NCBI GenBank assembly: GCA_965116685.1
Contig: OZ220707.1
Coordinates: forward strand, 2,976,001-3,040,000
From: Bin80 sp965116685
GTDB lineage: Bacteria; Bacteroidota; Rhodothermia; Rhodothermales; Bin80
Length of the DNA: 64,000 nucleotides
Direction of reading: 5' to 3'
The position numbers and the translations under genes are program-made. A model generated the notes under the pieces. That model was not told where the DNA came from and did not search any database. It worked only from the letters and a program-made list of their open reading frames with translations. Of this stretch, positions 9,296 to 17,538 are shown one piece after another (the first letter of the stretch is position 1; each line of letters begins with the position of its first letter).

Positions 9296-11208
9296 GAACG
9301 CCAGGCTAACTGGCATAAGTGTAGCAGGTGCAAGTCCTGCAGTATGAAGTTTAACCAAAACACATATTTCCGCGAGCCGTGCGTTGTGATCCGTGAGGGT
9401 CCCGATGAAGTGTCGGCAGCGGTGCGTGTGGCCGGAGCTATTGAGCAACGAAATATGCATTATCTGGGTCGCCGAGGCTGTGTTACAGGTCGAAGGCACC
9501 ATGTAGGTCATCGTTATGGTGAGAGGATCTACAGGCCCACGGTGTCCAGGAACTCAGGGACGCACGTACGCACTTTGCCGGGACCTGGGAGGTCTCCATC
9601 TTGCCCTGTAGTCGTACGGGGCCGCTTAGAGAAGGCGGAAGACGCCGAAGCCTAAGATGCACGAGATGGAGAAGTCAGATAGAGGCATAGTAGTGAGGAA
9701 GACCGCGAACAAGGAGCCATCCGCGGAGCGGTCGGAGCGAAGGCCTCTACCCGAGGGGAATCCGCAAGATCCCACCACACACCATGCGCAGAAATGGGCG
9801 CGTGTGCACCAGGGGATTGAGCGGATACGGGAAGTCGTACAACGGAACCCGAAGGAGAAACTTACAACGCTCTTGCACCACATCAGCGTGGAATCACTGA
9901 CGGCGGCGTTTTTCGCATTAAAGCGAGAAGCGTCCCCTGGGGTGGACAACGTGACGTGGGAGGAGTATAGCGTGGACTTGGACCGTAACCTTGCGGATCT
10001 CTGCACACGTGTACACTGTGGATCGTTTCGAGCGACCCCCAGCAGGCGGGTGAATATACCGAAGCCTGATGGAGGCACACGACCGCTCGGGATCGCAGCG
10101 CTGGAGGACAAGATCGTTCAGACCGCGATGGTTAAATGTATTTTAGAGCCCATTTATGAAAATGAGTTCTGCGGGTTCAGCTATGGATTCAGGCCGGGGC
10201 GCAGTGCCCATGATGGACTGGATGCCGTCGCGTATGTGATCGAACGCCGGAGGGTCAACTATGTGGTGGATGCGGACATTCGGAAATTCTTTGACATGGT
10301 GGATCAGGAGTGGTTACTCCGCTTCCTGGAACACCGGATTGCAGATCAACGGGTGCTCCGACTCATCACAAAATTTCTGAAGGCGGGGGTGATGGAGGAT
10401 GGGAACTGGCAGGAAAGTAGGCGAGGCACGCCGCAAGGCGCGGTGATCTCTCCGATTCTGGCCAACATCTACCTTCATTACGTGCTGGACTTATGGTTTG
10501 AGTCCCAGCGCAAATCACGCAAGATCGGTGGAGAGTCGTATATCGTTCGTTATGCGGACGATTTTGTGGAAAGTATAAGGAGGAGGCGGAGAAGTTTCTA
10601 CGTGCATTGCGGGCCCGACTGGAGAAATTCGGATTGAGTCTGCATCCAGACAAAACGCGACTGATCGAATTTGGTCGCAACGCGATGGAGCACCGTAGAA
10701 AACGGGGAGACGGCAAGCCGAAGACCTTTGACTTTCTGGGATTTACACATTACTGTCGTAAAACCCGCAAGGGGTCATTTGGGCTGGGTCGTAAGCCAAT
10801 CGCGAAGCGCATGGTGCGCTTCATAAAACGAATTCGTAGGGAGCTATGGCGCCGGATGCACGAAAGCGTGCATGATACGGGCCTATGGCTTGGCCAAGTT
10901 CTTAATGGATGGCTGAATTACTATGCCGTACCATGGAGTTATCGGTACCTATGGAGATGTTTTAAGTGCTTGAAATGGGTCTGGCTGTGTATCCTACGTC
11001 GACGATCCCAGAAGGATCGAACCACGTGGGAGCAGTTGGATATCCTCATTGAGCGCTATTGGCCGAAGCTGAACATACGACACGACTGGCCGGCGAGACG
11101 ATTTTCCGTCAAGCACGCGAGTGTAACCCAAGGGAGGAGCCGGATGCGTTAACGCGCACGTCCGGATCTGTGCGGGGGGCCCGAGGAAACTCGGGTCCCT
11201 ACCGCGAT
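9296..11208 (+). mobile_element. Group II intron copy 4 (1913 bp, reverse transcriptase frameshifted)
   Basis: Last unit of the tandem array. It lacks the 6-nt deletion of copies 1-3 and has scattered base differences from them (for example ACACTGTGG and GGGTCTGGCTG), yet carries the same 7-nt lesion after YADD as copies 1 and 2. Domain V at 11137-11170. The element ends CCGCGAT at 11208, where host intron A resumes with GGGTGCAAG. Confidence 0.88.
9657..11152 (+). pseudogene. ltrA: Group II intron reverse transcriptase/maturase, frameshifted (copy 4)
   Basis: First part 326 aa, ending at 10637 after the YADD block; the maturase part continues out of frame from about 10607 to 11152. One extra change, Arg to Cys in the HCGSFRATPS segment, is not in other copies. 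Polymerase plus maturase cannot be made as one chain without frameshifting. Confidence 0.85.
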
Positions 11209-11825
11209 GGGTGCAAGTCCCGTAGTATGAAGATGCAACCAATCACATACTTCCTCGAGCCGTGCGTTGTGCCCCGCGAGGGTCACGACGAAGCGTCGGT
11301 AGAGGTGCGTGTGGCCGGAGCTATTGAGCATCGAAATCGTTATCGTCTGGGTCGCCGAGGCTGTCCAAGTGGTCGAAGGCAACATGTATGTCACCGCCAT
11401 GGCGAGGCGGCATACAGGCCCACGGTGTCTAAGAACTCAGGGACATACGTACGCATTTTGTCGGGACCTGGGAGGGCTCTATCCTGTCCTAAACGCAGAG
11501 TTGGGATCGCGCAGGGAAGGCGGAAGACGCCGAAGCCTGCGATGCACGGGATGGAGCAGTCAGATGGGGACATAGTAGTGAAGAAGGCGGCGAACAAGGG
11601 GCGACCTGCGGAGTCGCTGGAGCGAAGGTCCCCACCCAAGGGGAAGCTGGGAGATCCGGGCTCACGCCATACACAGAGATGGATCAGTGAGTTTATGGGA
11701 TCAATCGGCTACGGCAATTCTGCCGTTATGCACGCCGGTGCGACCCGAGGGAGGAGCCGGATGCGTTAACGCGCACGTCCGGATCTGTGCGGGGGGCCCG
11801 GAGCAATCCGGGTCCCTACCGCGAT
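11209..11825 (+). mobile_element. 3' piece of diverged ORF-less group II intron (host intron A)
   Basis: Resumes the intron begun at 3539 (GGGTGCAAGTCCCGTAG follows the missing 30 bases). It aligns with domain I-III of the long copies with many substitutions, includes the beginning of the maturase gene (about 11541-11700), then jumps to the final 70 bases. So the reverse-transcriptase gene is deleted, leaving a 646-nt intron once both pieces are joined. Domain V at 11754-11787 is unchanged; domain VI differs only in its loop (GAGCAATCC). The last intron base by the in-frame exon junction is 11825. Confidence 0.8.
11754..11787 (+). ncRNA. Group II intron domain V (host intron A)
   Basis: Identical over 34 nt to domain V of the long copies, although most of the rest of this intron has diverged. 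That pattern fits either purifying selection on a still-splicing RNA that borrows maturase from other copies, or local gene conversion. Confidence 0.8.
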
Positions 11826-12214
11826 ATATGGATGAATTGATGCGCTATGCAGTCGCTGATGTTGAATTCACGCACTGGAAACTAAAGAACTTGTGTCTCG
11901 ACATTTTAGTCGGGGTGTACATGAACAAGATGATCAAGGCAAACATGTACTTCGGAAGGTTTACGGCGCAAGATGTGATGGTTGATATTCGTCTGGTTGG
12001 ATCGGATGACCTGATGCACCGCGATGCGGTACGCGAGTACACGAAACCCATCGAACGCGAGGAATTGGAGATGAAGAGTCGTATGGAGAGGCTGCGTAAA
12101 CGGCGGGAAGCCATTACAAAGGAGAGAGAGGAGCAAGAGAAGAAGAAACGCCCCGCCGCTCCCAAAAAGCCAACTCAAGCCAAAAAGAGACGGCGAAAAA
12201 CCAAGAAGAAATAG
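11826..12214 (+). CDS. Exon 2 of the intron-split small gene; Lys-rich tail
   Basis: From 11826 the frame continues that of the exon at 3475 and adds 129 residues. It starts MDELMRYAVADVEF, holds a mixed helical middle with RLVGSDDLMHRDAVREYT, a charged coiled-coil-like stretch (ELEMKSRMERLRKRREAI) and ends in about 25 residues that are mostly Lys, Arg, Pro and Ala. The basic tail suggests nucleic-acid or polyanion binding, but no family was recognised. ATG at 11828 could restart translation, so exon 2 might be expressed alone. It ends directly against the convergent gene at 12215. Confidence 0.55.
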
Positions 12215-12427
12215 CTACTCAGTCGAGGCTTCAGAGTCTTCCTCCACGGAGGGTTTCAGACTCTCCAGCTGTTCCCGCAGTTGGCGAGCGCCTTGGATAA
12301 AGGACGCATTCTGGGCACTGGCAAAAGCAAGGTACTCGTTTGAGCGTTGTGCAATCTTCTCCAGGTCGGTCAATGACGCGATGACCGCATCGACAACTTG
12401 CTTGACATGATCCAGCTGGCTTTCCAA
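12215..12427 (-). CDS. Small coiled-coil protein, start unclear (phasin-like at best)
   Basis: About 70 residues from a TTG at 12427 with heptad-like hydrophobics (VKQVVDAVIASLTDLEKIA) and a C-terminal EQLESLKPSVEEDSEASTE. The amphipathic pattern with YLAFASAQNASFIQGARQL recalls phasin-type proteins, but this is weak. The same frame is open, without an ATG, for about 33 more codons upstream to a TAA near 12532 and still looks helical there, so the true N-terminus is lost or uses a rare start. The gene stops on the base next to the stop of the convergent Lys-rich gene. Confidence 0.45.
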   Translation of the reverse strand: MESQLDHVKQVVDAVIASLTDLEKIAQRSNEYLAFASAQNASFIQGARQLREQLESLKPSVEEDSEASTE

Positions 12428-12559
12428 GTCTTGCTGCAGGGTCTCCAGTGGACGAAGGTGCTCAATGGCTTCCCCTATTTTGCGATGCAGGCTGTAGAAA
12501 AAAACGACAATGAATTCGATGGGGGCTTCTTAGACTTGCTTTGGGTACACATGTATATA

Positions 12560-12610
12560 GTGTGCCACGAAGATACATGGAAGTAAGCAATGACTTAGCT
12601 AAGATGTATT
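12560..12610 (+). mobile_element. 5' piece of a second, unrelated group II intron (host intron B)
   Basis: GTGTG at 12560-12564 fits the GUGYG consensus for a group II 5' end. The 51 bases end at GATGTATT, where long copy 5 begins; the sequence continues after copy 5 with GAACTATGCAAGGGATGG, a join that reads like domain I of many bacterial introns. Assignment depends on that reading and on the clear intron 3' end at 15297. Confidence 0.55.
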
Positions 12611-12973
12611 GAACGCCAGGCTAACTGGCATAAGTGTAGCAGGTGCAAGTCCTGCAATATGAAGTTTAACCAAAACACATATTTCCGCGAGCCGTGCGTT
12701 GTGATCCGTGAGGGTCCCGATGAAGTGTCGGCAGCGGTGCGTGTGGCCGGAGCTATTGAGCAACGAAATATGCATTATCTGGGTCGCCGAGGCTGTGATA
12801 CTGGTCGAAGGCACCATGTATAGGTCATCGTTATGGTGAGAGGATCTACAGGCCCACGGTGTCCAGGAACTCAGGGACGCACGTACGCACTTTGCCGGGA
12901 CCTGGGAGGTCTCCATCTTGCCCTGTAGTCGTACGGGGCCGCTTAGAGAAGGCGGAAGACGCCGAAGCCTAAG

Positions 12974-14476
12974 ATGCACGAGATGGAGAAGTCAGATAGA
13001 GGCATAGTAGTGAGGAAGACCGCGAACAAGGAGCCATCCGCGGAGCGGTCGGAGCGAAGGCCTCTACCCGAGGGGAATCCGCAAGATCCCACCACACACC
13101 ATGCGCAGAAATGGGCAAGTGTGCACCAGGGGATTGAGCGGATACGGGAAGTCGTACAACGGAACCCGAAGGAGAAACTTACAACGCTCTTGCACCACAT
13201 CAGCGTGGAATCACTGACGGCGGCGTTTTTCGCATTAAAGCGAGAAGCGTCCCCTGGGGTGGACAACGTGACGTGGGAGGAGTATAGCGTGGACTTGGAC
13301 CGCAACCTTGCGGATCTCTGCACACGAGTACACCGTGGATCGTTTCGAGCGACCCCCAGCAGGCGGGTGAATATACCGAAGCCTGATGGAGGCACACGAC
13401 CGCTCGGGATCGCAGCTTTGGAGGATAAGATCGTCCAGACCGCGATGGTAAAATGTATTTTAGAGCCCATTTATGAAAATGAGTTCTGCGGGTTCAGCTA
13501 TGGATTCAGGCCGGGGCGCAGTGCCCACGATGGACTGGATGCCTTAGCGTATGTGATCGAACGCCGGAGGGTCAACTATGTGGTGGATGCGGACATTCGG
13601 AAATTCTTTGACATGGTGGATCAGGAGTGGTTACTCCGCTTCCTGGAACACCGGATCGCAGATCAACGGGTGCTCCGACTCATCACAAAATTTCTGAAGG
13701 CGGGGGTGATGGAGGATGGGAACTGGCAGGAAAGCAGGCGAGGCACGCCGCAAGGCGCGGTGATCTCTCCGATTCTGGCCAACATCTACCTTCATTACGT
13801 GCTGGACTTATGGTTTGAGTCCCAGCGCAAATCACGCAAGATCGGTGGCGAGTCGTATATCGTTCGTTATGCGGACGATTTTGTGGTATGTTTTCAGTAT
13901 AAGGAGGAGGCGGAGAAGTTTCTACGTGCATTGCGGGCCCGACTGGAGAAATTCGGATTGAGTCTGCATCCAGACAAAACGCGACTGATCGAATTTGGTC
14001 GCAACGCGATGGAGCACCGTAGGAAACGGGGGGAAGGCAAGCCGAATACCTTTGACTTTCTGGGATTTACACATTACTGTCGTAAAACCCGTAAGGGGTC
14101 ATTTGGGCTGGGCCGTAAGCCAATCGCGAAGCGCATGGTGCGCTTCATAAAACGAATTCGTAGGGAGCTATGGCGCCGGATGCACGAAAGCGTGCATGAT
14201 ACGGGCCTATGGCTTGGCCAAGTTCTTAATGGATGGCTGAATTACTATGCCGTACCATGGAGTTATCGGTACCTATGGAGATGTTTTAAGTGCTTGAAAT
14301 GGGTCTGGCTGTGTATCCTACGTCGACGATCCCAGAAGGATCGGACCACATGGGAGCAGTTGGATATCCTCATTGAGCGCTATTGGCCGAAGCTGAACAT
14401 ACGACACGACTGGCCGGCGAGACGATTTTCCGTCAAGCACGCGAGTGTAACCCAAGGGAGGAGCCGGATGCGTTAA
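12974..14476 (+). CDS. ltrA: Group II intron reverse transcriptase/maturase (copy 5, 500 aa)
   Basis: Full-length intron-encoded protein: charged N-terminus, reverse-transcriptase blocks with GTPQGAVISPILANIYL and YADDFVVCFQYKEE, then thumb/maturase with FDFLGFTHYC and NGWLNYYAVPWSY. It keeps NPKEKLTT, the form shared with copy 4, and is probably closest to the ancestral protein. No HNH endonuclease block is present. It could act in trans on the frameshifted copies, the ORF-less host intron A and possibly nothing else, since host intron B is of another type. The start at ATG 12974 matches the other copies. Confidence 0.92.
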   Translation: MHEMEKSDRGIVVRKTANKEPSAERSERRPLPEGNPQDPTTHHAQKWASVHQGIERIREVVQRNPKEKLTTLLHHISVESLTAAFFALKREASPGVDNVTWEEYSVDLDRNLADLCTRVHRGSFRATPSRRVNIPKPDGGTRPLGIAALEDKIVQTAMVKCILEPIYENEFCGFSYGFRPGRSAHDGLDALAYVIERRRVNYVVDADIRKFFDMVDQEWLLRFLEHRIADQRVLRLITKFLKAGVMEDGNWQESRRGTPQGAVISPILANIYLHYVLDLWFESQRKSRKIGGESYIVRYADDFVVCFQYKEEAEKFLRALRARLEKFGLSLHPDKTRLIEFGRNAMEHRRKRGEGKPNTFDFLGFTHYCRKTRKGSFGLGRKPIAKRMVRFIKRIRRELWRRMHESVHDTGLWLGQVLNGWLNYYAVPWSYRYLWRCFKCLKWVWLCILRRRSQKDRTTWEQLDILIERYWPKLNIRHDWPARRFSVKHASVTQGRSRMR

Positions 14477-14494
14477 CGCGCACGTCCGGATCTG
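14461..14494 (+). ncRNA. Group II intron domain V (copy 5)
   Basis: Same 34-nt catalytic hairpin as in copy 3, followed by the domain VI hairpin and the end CTACCGCGAT at 14532. Confidence 0.85.
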
Positions 14495-14724
14495 TGCGGG
14501 GGGCCCGAGGAAACTCGGGTCCCTACCGCGATGAACTATGCAAGGGATGGAGGTAGGTCCTCCACAACCGCTGTGCAGGCGGGGGTTGTAAACCACCCAC
14601 ATCTGCGGCATTTAAGAGGTATCGTGGTGAGCGAGTCGGGAAAAGGCAGGTGTAGAAACCTGTTAGGTAGGAATCGTAGAGTCGAATGCAAAAGAATCAT
14701 GGATGACGTGTCGAAATGAGTTAG

Positions 14725-15237
14725 ATGACGGTCAAAACCGGGGTCGTATATTGCAAACAAACGGGACGAGAAGGCACGTACCCGGAGATTTCCTTTGATT
14801 TCTTGGGCTACACGTTTCGACCCCGAATGACCATGAGTCGTGGGGGCAAGATCTTTCTTGGGTTCAATCCGGCGATCAGCCGGAAGGCGGCGAACGCCAT
14901 ACGGGAGACCATTCACAGTTGGGGGCTGGCTCGCCTGAGTCCACTCTCAATGGAGCACATTGCGGGCAGGATCAATGCCGTGGTGCGCGGATGGATTGCT
15001 TACTATGGCGCATTCTTCAAATCGGAACTGAAAAAGGTTCTGAGAAGCATTGATCAACACCTGATTCGATGGATGATGCGGAAGTACAAGCACTTTCGTG
15101 GACATTGGAGACGGTCGTGGCGATGGTTGATGAAGATTGCTCGACAAAATTCTGGACTATTCGTGCATTGGGCGTTTCCTTACGGTTCACCTTTATTCAA
15201 TTCCAAACGACTGCATGGTAAGAGCCGCGTGAGTTGA
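14725..15237 (+). pseudogene. Group II intron maturase C-terminal fragment
   Basis: About 170 residues matching only the X/maturase region of a bacterial intron-encoded protein: SFDFLGYTFRPR at the start, then VVRGWIAYYGAFFKSEL, and a basic end RWMMRKYKHFRGHWRR. The reverse-transcriptase blocks and YADD are absent. It belongs to a different lineage from the five long copies (compare FDFLGFTHYC there). The stop is inside domain V. It probably cannot support mobility; splicing help is conceivable but unproven. Confidence 0.8.
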
Positions 15238-15257
15238 GAGGCTCATGTGCGGTTCTG
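15222..15257 (+). ncRNA. Group II intron domain V (host intron B)
   Basis: Hairpin GAGCCGCGTGAG...CTCATGTGCGGTTCTG with the AGC triad, followed by the domain VI stem and the end ACTTGAC. It matches the common bacterial domain V form (GAGCCG...CGGTTCTG) better than the long copies do. Confidence 0.8.
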
Positions 15258-15430
15258 TGAGATCCCGGGGGGTGAAATCCCCCCCCGGCCACTTGACATT
15301 CCCAAAATTTGGACTGATGCCGCCAGAAAATGATGGACGAATTTGAAGAAATAATCGCTCTGGAATGAGTCTTGACTTTTTGCGGTACAGTAATTATATT
15401 AAAAAACAGTCACACACAAACACCCTTCAA

Positions 15431-16297
15431 ATGCTGAAATATTTGGTTATATTCCTTGCGATATCCAATTTACCATTGAAGGCACAGACGCCTTGGAAAT
15501 ATCGCTCGACGGCGGATGCGGTCTGGACGCAGGTGGATGAATTTAGTGGTACCTTGCATTTAGTGAAAGGGGCCAATGGTGAGTCCGACACGGAGAACAT
15601 TTTGACGTCCTGCAGGGAGAACATGATCCCCACTATTGAGTCGGATTATGTGATTCAAACGGATAATGCTGAGTCAGTTGGGGGAAGATATAAAGGTGTA
15701 AAATTCTGCAAGGTGGATGGGTTGTATCTGCCTATCTCTGAGTTTTATACCGAGGTCGGATATATGTTTGATGCAATCCGATTGGGGAACTGGCATGATG
15801 GGAACTTCGTCACTCACATAATGATTCACCTTTATATCGTGGAAACACGTGATGACTTGCCTGAGCCAGTAGCTGCCTGGTTGAAGCCATTAGAGGAAGA
15901 TTTGACCGTCACTTTCGAGGCTGGCGGAAGCGTTATTCCCATCGACAGCGAAGCCTTCAAGTTCTACGATCCGCATGTGGATGTGTCTGTCGGTACTGAA
16001 AAAACTTCCAGTTTGATATATTCCTTTACATTGCAGGGAAACTATCCCAATCCAGTATCGGATGTAACGAACATTGAATTTGATCTTCCTTCTGCGGCGG
16101 AGATTCAATTTATGGTCACGGACTTATTAGGACGGGAAGTTCTTTCCTTGTCACCGAAACGTTTTGACGCGGGAAGCGGTCGGACCATAAAATTGAATAC
16201 GAAAGAGTTGCCCGTTGGCCTATACCACTATACACTTCGGGCAGATTTGGAAGATGGCTTAGTGCAGCGTACAAAACCCTTCCTAGTAGTTCGGTGA
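15431..16297 (+). CDS. Secreted protein with type IX secretion sorting domain
   Basis: About 288 residues. ATG at 15431 is preferred over 15365 because it gives a clean signal peptide (MLKYLVIFLAISNLPLKAQ). The middle is unrecognised and mixed alpha/beta. The last 85 or so residues form a type A C-terminal domain of the type IX secretion system: LQGNYPNPVSDVTNIEFDLP, then VTDLLGREVLSL, GLYHYTLRA and a short basic end. That domain directs export across the outer membrane and is then removed, with the protein released or anchored. This implies a type IX system elsewhere in the genome. The gene stands alone between intron B and a Fic remnant. Confidence 0.8.
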   Translation: MLKYLVIFLAISNLPLKAQTPWKYRSTADAVWTQVDEFSGTLHLVKGANGESDTENILTSCRENMIPTIESDYVIQTDNAESVGGRYKGVKFCKVDGLYLPISEFYTEVGYMFDAIRLGNWHDGNFVTHIMIHLYIVETRDDLPEPVAAWLKPLEEDLTVTFEAGGSVIPIDSEAFKFYDPHVDVSVGTEKTSSLIYSFTLQGNYPNPVSDVTNIEFDLPSAAEIQFMVTDLLGREVLSLSPKRFDAGSGRTIKLNTKELPVGLYHYTLRADLEDGLVQRTKPFLVVR

Positions 16298-16385
16298 GAG
16301 GGATAGCCCAAGGGTTTATTTGCGATTTGAGCAATTGTACGGGCGCAATCTCGTCTCGTGCATAGATCCCACTTAAAACGGCTCA

Positions 16386-16555
16386 AACTAAAAGAAGGGA
16401 ATTGGATTTGTCTCAGTGGGTACTCATCTATATCTCGCATGTATCCACGCTTTTGGGGATGCCAACGGACGGATCGCCCGGTTGGCAGAATTTATGATTC
16501 TTGTGCGGGAGGGTGTACCGGGCCTTGCGCCCATGATCTCAGTGACCACTACAAT
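16386..16555 (+). pseudogene. Fic-family gene remnant, catalytic motif part
   Basis: One frame reads HLYLACIHAFGDANGRIARL, a Fic motif (normally HPFxxGNGRxxR) with Pro and Gly changed to Ala, followed by FMILVREGVPG. The next family block (AHDLSDHYN) is in another frame, so there is a frameshift near 16535. The N-terminal half of the gene is missing and the IS1380 copy cuts it at 16556. Intact Fic proteins transfer AMP from ATP to target proteins. The matching C-terminal remnant lies at 19955-20251. Confidence 0.7.
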
Positions 16556-17364
16556 CCCATATTATTCATCATGGATTTTCCCATGGCTCCAAAGTGTGTC
16601 TTTGGTTGTGCGGAGTCAGGATTTCCTGTGTGAGGCGGAATCTGCGAGTTGGCCTTCACGATTGGGGCGACTCCCGAGGTCATTCTCGCATATTTTCCGG
16701 GTTGATTGAGGTAGATTTCCGGTCAACCCATTCCTCATGTGCAGTCCAGTCCTACAGCGAGGTATGTTTCGCTCTACACTCGTTCCAAGAATCACCTCCG
16801 GGGAGGATTTTCGCTTCGGAGTCCGGCCCGAAGCAGGCACGAATTCCGGGTGTAGCGGAAAGGCTCAGCTTCAATATTCCGGTATTGTGTACCATTGCAA
16901 CTGCTGAAAGTGTTCCAGGAAACGCTTCCAGGCCTGTACGGCTGACTGGGCGATATAAAAGGTTACATAGCGGCCATGACGTGCCATGGTTGCACCGACC
17001 TTCAGCACACACAGTCGGAAGCGGCGAATGTGCATGTGCGCCTCTTCCCGATCGGGGTCCGGGGAGTCCTCCGTCTCCAAGGCACCCCCCGTTGATTCGT
17101 CCAGCACAGCTCCAGGTAGATTCGTTTGACGCAGCCCCTGGGCGCATTGCGTTGGCGCCGGTGGAGTCTGTTCAGACGATGGCGTCTCATCCAACGGTGG
17201 AGGCGGACTATGCAAGTTGCATCGACTGATGTGAAGAAGCTGGTAGGCCAGCATGTACACCTGGAGGCGCACATCATTCTCCGCGCCGACCTCCGCATCG
17301 GGATCCACTTCGTATGTACGCTCAATCGGTCTCTGACGGTAATGCGACTTGGGACGTGGAGAGG
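16556..17364 (-). mobile_element. Truncated IS1380-family copy
   Basis: Begins with the same left terminal repeat as the complete copy (CCCATATTATTCATC) and follows it to GGAGAGG at 17364, where the IS21-type element begins. The right 1.3 kb is missing. Compared with the complete copy it has a 6-nt deletion (TGCGCA lost near 17070) and a few substitutions, so it is an older or separate insertion. Confidence 0.88.
16871..17364 (-). pseudogene. IS1380 transposase, C-terminal fragment
   Basis: Codes for the last 160 or so residues of the transposase seen complete at 1321-2910, with the N-terminal two thirds, including the first catalytic Asp residues, lost at the junction with the IS21 element. 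Confidence 0.88.
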
Positions 17365-17538
17365 TATATATTCAGATTGAAGTTGCCCACCAATTCAGAC
17401 CAAGTTGCCCACCTTAAGAGCGGAGTAAACTCTGTGTAATTTGCATGCAGATTTTAGTCTGATTTTTCTGTGGGATTTAATTTGGAGCAGGTTATAATCC
17501 GTGTATTTTGTAGCTCACTTTAACCAAACGAGCTACGG

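Larger units (their letters stand above)
12611..14532 (+). mobile_element. Group II intron copy 5 (1922 bp, intact gene)
   Basis: Same element as copies 1-4, starting GAACGCCAGG and ending CCGCGAT. Has neither the 6-nt nor the 7-nt deletion, plus a 2-nt insertion (CATGTATAGG) in the noncoding 5' part. The five bases before it (TGTATT) resemble those before copy 1 (TGTAAC), so both probably entered at matching target sequences. Confidence 0.9.
14533..15297 (+). mobile_element. 3' piece of host intron B, reverse-transcriptase domains lost
   Basis: Begins with structured, noncoding domain I/II-like sequence (GGAGGTAGGTCCTCC, then CGGGGGTTGTAAACC), then codes only for the maturase end of a reverse transcriptase. 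A different domain V (15222-15257) and a domain VI with a GGGGGG/CCCCCC hairpin follow, ending CACTTGAC at about 15297. The reverse-transcriptase palm is deleted. Confidence 0.75.

Noticed and set aside
3568..14532. Long direct repeats with reverse transcriptases as a retron, DGR or CRISPR-linked system
   Set aside because: Each unit has a group II domain V/VI and a maturase domain; there is no template/variable repeat pair, msr/msd or short-spacer array.
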